NCBI GenBank assembly: GCA_033557465.1
Contig: CM066033.1
Span: 1,243,859,523-1,243,923,522, forward strand
Length of the DNA stretch: 64,000 nt
Direction of reading: 5' to 3'
DNA from: Ichthyophis bannanicus
Lineage: Eukaryota; Chordata; Amphibia; Gymnophiona; Ichthyophiidae
This document shows, piece by piece, positions 31,954 to 41,756 of the stretch (within the stretch, counting starts at the first letter, position 1; every line of letters starts with the position of its first letter). The notes under the pieces were generated by a model, which saw only the letters and a program-made list of their open reading frames with translations, had not been told where the DNA came from and made no database searches. The translations under genes were made by a program, and so were the position numbers.

Positions 31954-32125
31954 GTTGTTGTTAAGTGCCGTCGAGTCGGCGTAGACTCATGGCAACCCTC
32001 TGGATAGTTGTCCTAAATTGTGTTCAGTCTTCAGTCAGGCGGCTCATTGTTGACAGACTGGTATCCATAGCTGCTGTTATTGTATCGATCCATCTCATTG
32101 CTGGCCTTCCTCTTTTGCGTTGCGT
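31954..32125 (-). mobile_element. RTE 3'-end fragment inserted in CR1-A
   Basis: It begins with ttgttgttaagtgccgtcga, the reverse complement of the RTE 3' terminus at 26772. It ends after tggccttcctcttttgcgtt. The pentamer ccatt occurs on both sides (31949-31953 and 32126-32130), a short target duplication. The surrounding CR1 wording is continuous once the insert is removed. Confidence 0.8.
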
Positions 32126-32208
32126 CCATTAAACAATGACTATCTACATGTTCAGTAATTTTGTCCTTTATAATGGTTTCTACCATTTTGCCCGGTACTG
32201 ATGTCACA

Positions 32209-32665
32209 ATTATTTATGGTCTCTCTCTGAGCAATTATAAATCAAATAGAACAAAAAACGCTCAATTCCATCTGCTTAGAACCAATCACATAATCTCTTA
32301 TGGTTCCTCAAAAATATCAATTTATCGTTAAAGGTCTCAGACATTGATGGCATACCTTTTCAGACTTATAATACGTCCGATATTAGTGCCAAATTGCATC
32401 AACGACACTATAGAGTAAGAAGAAAGAAGAAAGAAAGCGAATGGAACGTGTGATGTAACACACTCTTCTCAACCGTTGTTCTTATTAAGAAATCCTGACA
32501 GCAATGTACTTCAATACTCATCTAGAATCGCGTATTCAATTTAGATGCAGGTCTCTTCAACACACGCCCATAATGCTTCCCGATCCCAACTCCTTCCCCC
32601 GGCGCCTCTGCCGCGTTTCACAACAAGTGTTTCATCAGGGGATCTCAATGTATTGCCCTGGAGAG
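32209..32665 (-). mobile_element. Penelope-like element 3'-region fragment inserted in CR1-A
   Basis: Between two CR1 segments lies 457 bp whose minus strand contains CTGATGA, a short hairpin and GAAACGCGG, the core wording of PLE hammerhead motifs (32596-32641). No coding part is present. About 100 bp of CR1 appears lost at the insertion site. Confidence 0.5.
32596..32641 (-). ncRNA. Degenerate hammerhead-ribozyme-like motif
   Basis: Read on the minus strand: CCC, then the core CTGATGA, a 3-bp stem II (ACA/TGT with one bulged A), GAA, a stem III of ACGC with GCGC, C, then GGGGG closing stem I. The base that should pair as U with the first A of stem III is C, so the core is damaged. Type I hammerheads with very short stems are known from PLEs. 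Confidence 0.4.
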
Positions 32666-33090
32666 TAATTGTAGGTCTGTAATCTCAAATTTCAGTTCTT
32701 TCAACATCCTCGGATGTATAACATCCAGTCTAGCTTATTTGCTACTCTTTAATTTATCAAATAGTTGTAATACATCTTCCTGATTTAACAATATTTCTTT
32801 CAATTCTTCTGATGCATCACCTTTAAATACCATTTCAGTCATGGGTACCTTCCCTACATCTTCTTCAGTAAAGACCGAAGCAAAGAATTCATTGTCTGCT
32901 ATGTTCTTGTCTCCCTTTTACCCCTCTATCATCTAATGGTCCAACAGACTCTCTAACAGGTTTTTTGCTATGAATGTACTTGAAAAAGTAGTTATTATGC
33001 GTTTTTGCTTCCATGGCAAGCTTTTTATCAAATTCTCCCTTTGCCTGCCTTATCAATGCCTTGCATCTAACTTGACAGTGCTTATGTTGC

Positions 33091-34206
33091 AAAATGGAGG
33101 CCTGCAAAGGATGAACACATATCCCTGTAATAACCCAATCCACAAATGTGTCAATAATGTGTTTGTTAGGATCAGTGCATGTACCTGTTCATTAAAAAGC
33201 CCAGATGTACAAGAGGTTGTAATCAGTCGCCGCAGGCATAGGTCAATAACGTCTGCCTCATCACTGCCTGTAGATGCCCGTACATGGGAAAAGTAGAGTC
33301 CCACAAATTGACAAAAAAGGCTCACAGGTGACCATAATGTGATCCTCCTGACCGAGATATTCCCTGAGGTCATTGGACAGCAAACTAACCAATGACCCAC
33401 CTAGAGCAGCCAGCTTTGTCGGGTTTGACATCCTCAAATGCCTACCTAGCAAGCATGTCCAGGAACACTATCAACATATACTAGCATATGCCAAGTACAC
33501 ATCATGGGAGCATACCCCCACCGCTGGGGCAAAGAGATGAAAAATGGGACAGATCCTGCTGTCCAGCACCAGTTATCTGTAGACTACCCATGTCCTGAAT
33601 GTACAAGGCCACAGAATGGAAGATAGTCAGTACAGCAAATGGCACACAGGTTGCCCCCTCTCCACTCGCATGTCTCCATGGGAACCTGTCAGCCCCTCAA
33701 GCCAACTGCCATGGGTTCAAGACCTGTCACATACCCTGAGGACCTACGAAAAATGAGTCCAGTCTCATCAAACAATCCTTCAATAAACTCTCACCCATGT
33801 GAACCCAATAGGTTGCCCATGTAAAGCCAAGACACAACTGGAAGCACAAAACGTATGAACAAAGAGGACATAAATGTCAACCGTTTCATGTGTATCTGAT
33901 ACTGATCATGCATATGCAATATATGGACAGAACCATCCCATACGGGGATATTGACCTGCCATATAGCATGCACACATACTAGTTGCAGTAGCTAATGTGA
34001 AAATCTTTGTTTCTCATATACAGCTGTGCTTGAGAATGATTCACCACCACCAGCTCCAGAAGAATATGAAGAGGAGCTGGCAACCGCTAAAGAGCCACGC
34101 AGATTAAAGGGAGCTGTTTGGGAGGCCAGCGGACAGAGCCCCACTAGCAGCAGGATCAGCTGGAGCAACAGGGGTACCACCCAGGCAACTTGCAGCATCA
34201 GCAGCC
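33091..34206. other. No recognised element; possible exon-like patch near its end
   Basis: About 1.1 kb without a recognised element. At 34004-34021 a good splice-acceptor-like tract (tttgtttctcatatacag) precedes an open frame of about 60 codons (VLENDSPPPAPEEYEEELA). I do not recognise that frame. It stops where the L2 element at 34207 begins. Confidence 0.3.
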
Positions 34207-35570
34207 TGATTTTATTTATTTAACTATATTTTATATACCACTTTTCACCAGTTCAAAGCAGTTTCCAGAGAACAAAACATTAAACATTGAACATTTTTTA
34301 TACAAGTGAACATTTTAACATCAGAACATTTCAGCCTTTGTTAATATAACTTTTAACACTTCATTAAAATAACATTTTAACTGATATATACATACTATTT
34401 ACATATATGATTTGTATTGGGTCGTTTTGTGTAGTTTAGTGATTATGGAGGGGGGGTCCAAAGTGTTCTGTAAATAGGGATGTCTTTAGGTGTTTGCAGA
34501 ATGTAAGGAGGTTGGTAATGTTTCTTAGGGTATAAGGAAGAGAGTTCCAAAGGGATGGGGTGTCTAGTTGAAATGCCCTGTGATACGTTTTTTGATTATA
34601 TTTACATTTGTTCTGTGGTATGCTGAGATTATTGATTGTTGTTTGTCTGTGTGGTCTGGAGGTTAGTGGTTTTTGCAGAAGAGGTTTGAGAAATGTTTCT
34701 TGTTGGGAGTGTAATGTTTTGTGTATGAAGAGTATTCATTTGTAGTTTATTCTGCTGGTGAGTGATAGCCTGTGCAGTTTCTTAAATATCGGGGTGATAT
34801 GGTTGTATTTATTTGCGCCTTGTATGACACTTGCAGCAGTGTGTAAGGCAGTTTGTAGGGGAAAAAGTGATGATTGAGGTAGACCTTTGTAGATGTTGTT
34901 GCAGAAATCTGCATGAGGGAGTATTAGGGTTTGTAGTGCGGATCTGAAGTCTGTTGGTTCCAGGAGAGTTCTAAGTTTCTGAAGGGTCTTTGCTTTGAAA
35001 TATATTGTTTTGCTGTTGTTGCTATTTATGTTTTAAATGATAGTTGTTGGTCAGTTGTAATGCCAAGGTATTTGAGTTCAGTTTTTACAGTTACTGGTAT
35101 ATTGTTGAGTTTTATTGTGTATGGAGGAGTGAAGGAGTTGTTTCTTGTGATGAACATACCTTCTTCTTCTTTAACTTGATAAATAGGTTGTTGGATGAGA
35201 GTCATTGTGTAACTTCTGTAAAACAGTCTTGAATTTGTTTGTAATCAGGGTGATTGGAGTGGAGTGGGCAGTACAACATGATATTGTCGGCATATATGTG
35301 ATGGTGAATTTTATGTTTTCTGATTATTGAGCATAGAGGTTGTAGGTGTAAGTTGAAGAGGGGTGTGGAAAGGGTGGATCCTTAAAGTACTCCTTGTGGT
35401 TGGTTGTGTTTGGTCGGATACGCTTGTACCAATTTTTATTTTTTGTTTCCTTTCTGTAAGGTATGATTTAAACCATATGAGTATAGTGTGCTGGATTCCA
35501 AATAGTTGTAATCTTTGTAGTAATATGTTGTGGTTGACTGTGTCGAAGGCAGAGGATATGTCATATGATT
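34207..35570 (-). pseudogene. Decayed L2-like LINE (RT to 3' end)
   Basis: The 3' end with tttatttatttaac is at 34207. Upstream (higher coordinates) the minus strand gives SAFDTVNHNILLQRLQLFGIQH, a PQG block followed by a stop, then LSTPLFNLHLQPL and IYADNIML. In the RT box the second catalytic Asp of YADD is replaced by Asn. It is cut at about 35570, where a hairpin begins. Relation to the L2-like element at 8.7-13.5 kb is clear from the wording. Confidence 0.8.
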
Positions 35571-35676
35571 GTGCTGTCTAGCCCCTCCCCTTCGGAAGAG
35601 GCCAAGGAGGTTGAGGAGGTAATCCTAACACTGACCAAGGTTCAGAGCCCTTCCAAAAGGGAGGGGCTAGATAGCA
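35571..35676. repeat. Inverted repeat, 26-bp arms, at the 5' break of the L2 remnant
   Basis: Bases 35571-35596 (gtgctgtctagcccctcccc...) and 35651-35676 (...gaggggctagatagcac) are inverted copies with about four differences. The spacer encodes part of the acidic ORF that begins nearby. It could be one end of an unidentified DNA element. Confidence 0.5.
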
Positions 35677-36230
35677 CACGGCAGCAGGAGGTGGAGGCCT
35701 TGGAGGAAGGAGAAGCGCTGGAGGAGGTTGTGGTGCTGGAGGAAGGGGATGTGCCGGAGGAGGAGTTGCTGGGGGATGGGGGGAGGCAGGGACCTGGCTG
35801 GGTGATGGAAGGGGGAAGGGGGGAGGGGGAAGGTGGAAGGTGGAGGAGGCTGGGACTGGGCTGGGGAATGGGAGGGGGAGGGGAGGGGGAGGGGAGGAAG
35901 CTGGGACCAGGCTGGGTGATGGGAGGGCAGAGGGGGAGGAGACAGGGACCAGGCTGGGGGAACAGCTGCCACTGCCCATCTCTCATTCACCTGTAGTGCA
36001 TCACCTGGAGGCACCAGCATCCAGTGCAGCCAATCAAACCCTGCTGCACTTTAACTCAATTCAGCGCACGGTGCAGCAGGGCCATGCTGCCTTCGCCAGG
36101 CCACTGGACTTCCTGCTGATGCACCTTGAGGGCCTGCGAGAGGAGGTGCATGGCCTGAGAGAGAACATGTATCACCTCTTCCAGCCACAAACCTCCCCTC
36201 CGAACCCTCTAGCTGGAGGGCATAGTAACA
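35577..36230 (+). other. Purine-rich coding-like region, unknown
   Basis: Two overlapping frames: 35565-35996 (Glu/Gly-rich, LTLTKVQSPSKREGLDSTRQ) and 35840-36250. The second ends with a plausible amphipathic helix (FNSIQRTVQQGHAAFARPLDF, LLMHLEGLREEVHGLREN). G-rich low-complexity sequence (35770-35970) separates them and may be a slippage-prone minisatellite. A related phrase occurs at 37060-37257. The helix recalls the C-terminal coiled coil of Myb/SANT proteins of Harbinger transposons, but I see no Myb domain, so I leave it unnamed. Confidence 0.3.
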
Positions 36231-36300
36231 TGGTATATGACGGCAGATAAAGACCAGCATGGTCCATCTAGTCTGCCCATCAACGAGGCAAGAGTAGGTG
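36225..36300 (-). mobile_element. CR1-B-type 3'-end scrap
   Basis: The phrase aacatggtatatgacggcag, followed by ataaagaccagcatggtcca and tctagtctgccc, matches the terminal wording of CR1 subfamily B at 27531. It is truncated after about 75 bp. Confidence 0.6.
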
Positions 36301-37824
36301 CACCTGCTGTTCCGTGCAGATCGCTCCTCTCCATGCCTTTGTTTAGGGGTGGGCAGCAAGCCACGCAGACACACTGGGCCATATGCACTGGACCTCCTTG
36401 TGGCCTTGGGCAATTCTTGTTACCGTCCATTGCCTCAGATTATTCCAGTTTAACAATCTCCATGTTACCTGTACATTACCAAGTTTCATTTACAATGTAA
36501 ACCATTTTCAAAAATTATGATAAAGTGTTTTTTATCACCCGTTACTTAAATATTTAAGTCATGTAAATAGTTTAATAAAGAGACATTTTTATACAGGAGT
36601 TGCTGCTTTCCACTGTTGTCATAATTCAGTGTTAGTGAGGAGCACTGCACTGGGCAAGGACTGCCCTGTATCAGGCATCTGATGCCTCTGATACATGTGT
36701 GATATTGTGTGCCATGGCCACAGGGAGCACTGTAGAACCAAAACCATCCACTCAGTGGATTCAGGGGTGGGCCTACAGGTGCTGATGATATGCGAGATAA
36801 ATATTGTGGTCTGTGGGTGGCAGTAGCAGGAGGCACCTGTCAAATGCTGGGCCATGTGCATGACTGCTGAGAGGACAATCTGTAAGCCAGTTGTGACATG
36901 CGGTATGGTGCTGCCAGCCTTGGCAACACAGACATACATACATGCAGCCCCCATCCACATGCACATCACCCAAGTATGCAGACCCTGCATCCATAACAGT
37001 ACAGATGTTGAAGACACTTACCTGTGAATCCTAAGCCTGTGTACGCAAGCAGGGCTGGTACTACGTGTGACCCTCACAGAGGTGGAGAACCCATCTGAAG
37101 GTGAGTGGCTAGACAACACACAGCAGCTGGAGAGACACATGCCCAACACCCCTATGTCACAGACTGAGGTAGGGGAGGTGTTAGAGGAGGGGGAGGGGAG
37201 GTGGCAGCCCTGTCTGTGTGAGTCATGTGCTGCCCCCACCCCCCTCCCTTCCACCTGAGCATATGATAATGGAGCCTTTCTCAAGTCTCACTTTGGGCAC
37301 AACATGACGATAATTGTCTACAAGATAGTCATGTTAAAATGGACACTGGAGTAGCAAGCATGACAAAAGCCTCATATGATTTGGTTAGCGTATATGGCAG
37401 TAGTGTGCCTAGCTCATGTGACACCTGGATCAGACACCCACTCATCCGCCCCCATGTGCATACTTGGCTAACGTACCCTCAGTTGTTTGCTGTCTCGCAG
37501 TGCGGCCTTCGCCACAGGCCCACTGTTCCCTCCCAGGCCAAGGTCCTTTGGTGCACCTGTTACAACTCCTCACACCTCAGGAGGGAACAGAGGGGCCTGG
37601 AGTGGAGGCAACCTAGCAAACCAGCAAACAACTGAAAGTAGGTTTGCAGAATGTGAGACACCCCCATGTGGGCCCATACTGTCAACAGGCCAACTGCACC
37701 TCCTGTCTCACCTTTGGTACGCCTTTGCTAAGAGGTTCCCAGTGCTTGTTTTACAGTGTCCCAAAAATAACATCAGAGGTGTATCTCATTGACATGTGCA
37801 GTGGGGTTAAAGAAAGGCTGTAGA
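36301..37824. other. Mostly unassigned; diverged copy of the acidic coding-like patch at 37060-37257
   Basis: At 37060-37257 the frame VTLTEVENPSEGEWLDNTQQ... EVGEVLEEGEG parallels LTLTKVQSPSKREGLDSTRQ... EALEEGEALEE at 35620-35720, so the two patches are related. A splice-acceptor-like tract (ttgtttgctgtctcgcag) ends at 37500. A donor-like cacag/gtaagtg is present on the minus strand near 37020. I cannot assemble a gene from these pieces. Confidence 0.3.
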
Positions 37825-38160
37825 GTGGAAGAGTAACTGAGTGCTCAGAGAAGTGGACTGTTAAGCAAGAGACCTCAGTTTGATGCCCCCCAGCATTCCT
37901 CGTGCCATTTGGCTAAGTCACTTGTTGTTGTTAAGTGCCGTCGAGTCGGAGTCGACTCATGGTGACCCTCTGGATAGCTATCCTAAATCGTGTTCGGTCT
38001 TCAGTCAGGCGGCTCATCCCTCCAAATAAAGGTCACTTATCCCTCCAAATAAAGGTCTTGCATTCATGTCTGGTCACACTGCCCATAAAACCCTGGAGCT
38101 GCTGGGTCACCAGGAGTGAGCACTGACTCAAAGGCAGACATTGCTTTTCACCAGATTACT
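37825..38160 (+). mobile_element. tRNA-headed CORE-type SINE split by an RTE fragment
   Basis: The head (gagtaactgagtgctcagag, ctcagtttgatgcc) and core (ttggctaagtcactt) are followed, after the insertion, by tctggtcacactgcccataa and ggagctgctgggtcaccagg. That tail is shared with the SINE at 19963-20180. Confidence 0.65.
37921..38018 (-). mobile_element. RTE 3'-end fragment inserted in a SINE
   Basis: The sequence ttgttgttaagtgccgtcga, followed by cggagtcgactcatggtgac, is the inverted RTE tail seen at 26772 and 31954. Beside it a ~23-bp block (atccctccaaataaaggtc plus actt) occurs twice in tandem, probably produced at insertion. Confidence 0.8.
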
Positions 38161-39049
38161 GCATGACTTCCATCCAGTGCCAACATATGCATAACACGCA
38201 AACAAAAAGACCACTCAGAGGCCATAGCAAACCTGCTGTAACAATAACGACACCACCAGGACTCACACTGCGTCAACAGGACAAGTGGAATTCATCTTGA
38301 GCTCTACACAGAAATGCCATGCAAAGAATATCACACCTCAGTCACACAGATAAAACCCAGAGAGACTCTCACCAAAAACAGAACTGGGAGCCACAAGTTA
38401 GAAACCAAACCTTGCTTTCATAGCAACACAGGCAAAATACAAATGGCAATGCATGTTCACTAGTATGGACCAGGACACAAATACTCAGCAATGTACAATT
38501 CCCAATGCACATATCTTCAAGTGCTGTCATCCCCACACAAATACTGTTGTGTGGCAGTTGTTAGGAAATGTGTAATGGACACATTCTCTCTTCTGCCTCC
38601 CTCTGTCATCATTGAACACTCCTTCCAGAGTCAGCTATCCCTCTGCTAATTCTCCTCACTCCCCCTACCATCACACATTTCTCCGCTATATCTGTGTCGG
38701 ACATATTGATCTTCCCCTCTTAGCATTTTCACCCCATGTCACTCTCTACACCATCTTTATCCACTCTGACGTCACCCTCCCTCTACACCTCCATCACCTC
38801 ATGACCTCACAATTTTTTGTCACCTCCAACCTCTCTACTTTTCCCTAGCACACACCTTCCCTAGCCTCTTCTTCCCTCCGACCCATTCCCCAAGACCCCA
38901 GTCTCACTCCTTTTATGCACCTCCTCCTCTCCCTCATCTCAGTGCCTCTCCCACTTGGTTCCACTATGGCCTGCATTTACCTCTCTCTCCCACAGCCACA
39001 GACTCCAGCATCTCACCATCCTCCCACCCGTCTCTCCACCCCTGTGGTC
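38161..39049. other. No gene; pyrimidine-rich stretch at the right
   Basis: The right half (38590-39049) is strongly C/T-rich. The same composition continues on the far side of the L2-like element at 43235-43500, suggesting that element inserted into a CT-rich tract. Confidence 0.4.
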
Positions 39050-39661
39050 AAGCGTTTATTTTATTTATTTGATTTTATATACCACACTATTTTAAATCAG
39101 CGTGGTTTACAGCGAACAACTCATTTCATAGAACAGGTTTCCATAGAACAAGTAAACAGAACTTAACAGGAATTATAGCGAACAGTAGCCTTTTATATCA
39201 CAGTGAACAATAACCTTTAATATTACAACAGGGTAGCCAACTTGGGTAGAACCTGGGCAAACTATTTACAAGAAGATTGGAGGACTATGATGTGAAGGTG
39301 GGTCTGGTCTATAGCAAGGAGGTGGTTCCAGTGTGGGCTATGCTACATTTTCATAGTATAGTTGGAAGAGATGTGTCTTTATTGCCTTTCTGAAGGTAGA
39401 CAGGTCAGAGATGACACGGACTGGGGCAGGGAGAGAGTTCCAGAGCTATGGCATGTATAGGGTGAAGGCTCGGTTCCTGGCAGTTTGGGAGCTTTTTCTA
39501 GCTGGAGCAGGGATGGTGAGTGTATTTGCCGTGCTTGTCTTCCTAACTCTCTTGTCCCGTGTCCAGTGTATGAGTTCTTCCAGGGAGATTGCAGAGAGGT
39601 GGTGCAAGATTTTAAATGTCATTAGGAGGGCTTTGTACTTGAGGCAGCTAGCTATAGGGAG

Positions 39662-40333
39662 TCAATGATGTTGCTTCAGGATAGGTGTCACATGCTCATA
39701 TCTGGTAGCTCCATATAAGGTTCGTGCTGCAGTGTTCATGGCCATTTGTAGAGGATGAAGTGTGCAATCTGGTAGGCCATGTAGGATGATGTTTGCATAG
39801 TCAAAGTGAGGGGTGATAAGAGCCTGGAATACAGTGCGGAAGTCAGCGGCTTCCAGCAAGGGCTGTAGGTGACAGAGGGTCCATATTTTGAGGTATACTG
39901 CCTTAGTGATATTGTTTATATGTGGTTTCATACTTAGGTGATGGTCCAAAGTGATCCCTAGATATCGCACCTCTTGTTTAGTCTTCAGCTCTTCATCTTT
40001 TACCTGTAAGGTAGATGGCGGTATGAAAGTTAGATCCTTTGTGATGAATAAAACTTCCGTCTTCTTACAGTTCACTCTCAGGTTGTGAGTTCCCAGCCAG
40101 TCCAAGACTGCATTAAAGCAGTCTGTAATTCTGGTATAATTGGGACTGTCTGTGGAGAATGGAGTGGAGAACAGTACATCATCAGCATAGATGTGGTAAA
40201 GTATGTCGTAGGATTGGATTATCGTGCAAATCAGTTGGATGTATATATTGAAAAGTAAGGCCGATAAAGAAGAACCCTGCGGTGCTCCTTGGGTTTGTTG
40301 GTACTCAAATGATGTTTGAACACCTATGCGTAC
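39662..40333 (-). pseudogene. L2-like ORF2: RT core and C-terminus
   Basis: The minus frame reads RIGVQTSFEYQQTQGAPQGS, SLSALLFNIYIQ, HIYADDVLF (catalytic box intact), VNCKKTEVLFI, ALITPHFDYANIILHGLP, then HVTPIL. It ends at a stop at 39662, shortly before the HWLP block. The open frame extends to 40378 but the first 15 codons there belong to the LTR. Confidence 0.85.
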
Positions 40334-41002
40334 TGTGGCAAGGTCATCTATCCTGAGTATGGGGGAGGTGAGAAACATAAAGAATTCACCATAGTAAAGG
40401 GTCCCCTTTTAGGAGTGCAGGGTGAGAAAGCCACAGCCACACCTAAGAACCAGGAAAACCCCAGCTGGAACAGGTTTCATGCAGTGTCTAATAGAGTAAG
40501 AGAGAGAGGTTACGGGCACGAGGTCCAAAACCCTTACTTCAACAAGTTCCCTGATTACTCAAATACCAGAAGGCAGGGGGATTGCCAACACCTGGGAAGG
40601 AAGGAGATGGGGCTAGAACCCTGGAGATATAAGCCTATGCTAAAGTATACAGACGGAGAGAAAGGAAGAGAGAAGGGAAGAGAGAAAGGAGGGGAGAAAG
40701 GAGGAGAGGGAGGAGAAGGCAGATACCGGAGAAGAGAAGGAGGTAGAGAAGGTGCTGACTCATGCAGAAGAGCCGAGCTACCAGGAGCTGAGAGAGCTGA
40801 ATTCCCTGCAACAGGTTGGCAGCAGACGTTGGAGCCAGGAAGTGGAGAAGCTCTCAGAGCACCGGAGAGGTTGTCAGCTGAGCAGTCTGACCGGGTGGGT
40901 GAGTCAGAACCCATGCAGCTGGAACAGCCAGTGGCAGAGTTGGGGGAAGAAGACATCCTTATGGATTGCTCTCTGTGCCAAGCTTTAGACATGGAGTCTT
41001 GA
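40316..41002 (+). CDS. ORF inside solo LTR 2, unknown protein
   Basis: A 228-aa ORF; codons before 40334 lie in the L2 element, and the first LTR codons follow. It has Lys/Glu/Gly repeats (GREKGREKGGEKGGEGGEG) in the middle, then an acidic tail with EEDILMDCSLCQ. No ATG after the TATAAG box (40628) is found until late in the frame. The ORF may therefore be an accident of purine-rich DNA, or a short protein starting downstream. The C-terminal CxxC-like tail recalls MECAVC at the end of the ORF in LTR 1. Confidence 0.3.
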   Translation: MNTYAYCGKVIYPEYGGGEKHKEFTIVKGPLLGVQGEKATATPKNQENPSWNRFHAVSNRVRERGYGHEVQNPYFNKFPDYSNTRRQGDCQHLGRKEMGLEPWRYKPMLKYTDGEKGREKGREKGGEKGGEGGEGRYRRREGGREGADSCRRAELPGAERAEFPATGWQQTLEPGSGEALRAPERLSAEQSDRVGESEPMQLEQPVAELGEEDILMDCSLCQALDMES

Positions 41003-41752
41003 GGAAGAGCCAGCCCTGAAAGAATTATCCTCCTTGAAAAGGTAACCATAAGAAACAGGCAGTATGGTGGTAAATTCCCATATGTTTTTAAAAGGGAAGT
41101 TTACTGACATTTAAGGATAAGCAGGAAGCTGTGATTCATGCTTGTTATCCACCTGTGGTTTGAACTGTGAAATGGCAAGAAGCCAATTTACCTGCTAGAA
41201 GATGTTTTCTTTGCTCCTCTGTTATGTGACAAGCCTGTTGAGAGTTTTTGATGGCAGTCTGAATGTTTGCTTCTTGTTTTGAGTTCTGTTGTACCTGAAA
41301 TGCAGCCTAGAAGGAATTGAGGCTGATAGAAGCCAAACTGCCACAGAAGATTAAGCTTGTTTGGACTTTATGCTGTAATTAGCAAGGACTAAAAGGAAGG
41401 TGGCAGCCTTGCTATCAAAGGCTGTGCTTCTGAAAGTAAGAAGACTTTAAACAGCCATTTTTGGGTTCTTTTGTGTACTTTGCCAACCATCTGTTGTACT
41501 TTGAGCAAATCCTACAGAAATAATCCTGTATCTGGTACTTTGAATCTTTTTGTGCGAAATAAATTTTCTGTTATATGCCTTACCTCGGTGGCCTTAACTA
41601 CAACTTTCTACCTGAAGCACAAACACATCTTAGCAGTACTACATTTCCCAGAAGACACCACAAGGAAATAGGCTGCTAAGGCTAATAGGGGAAAGTTCCT
41701 CCAATAACCACACCCCTCTAAAACTAGAGGCGAGTGGTGAGGGCGTTTGACA
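40334..41752 (+). mobile_element. Solo LTR 2 (about 1.42 kb) with internal ORF
   Basis: It begins TGTGGCAAGG and ends GTTTGACA. GTAC flanks it on both sides (40330-40333 and 41753-41756). Excision of the element plus one GTAC restores the L2 frame. A TATAAG box lies at about 40628 and AATAAA at about 41559. It resembles solo LTR 1 in length, first bases (TGTGG[T/C]AAGG), ORF position and a shared phrase (aaaaggaag[c/g]tggcagc), so both belong to one superfamily but different subfamilies. Confidence 0.75.
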
Positions 41753-41756
41753 GTAC

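Larger units (their letters stand above)
27396..33090 (-). mobile_element. CR1 (subfamily A) copy carrying four later insertions
   Basis: The 3' end lies at 27396-27529 and the element resumes at about 30740. The consensus wording acaatgctt ... caagcagtg continues across the gap with about 10 bp missing. It runs, with further interruptions at 31954-32125 (RTE tail) and 32209-32665 (PLE end), to about 33090 in the ORF2 linker (TCQVRCKALIRQAKGEFDKKLA). CR1 subfamily B, itself containing a solo LTR, fills 27531-30739. Confidence 0.8.

Noticed and set aside
35578..35979. Proline-rich protein on the minus strand
   Set aside because: Antisense of a G-rich low-complexity tract; several frames are open at once, as expected from composition.
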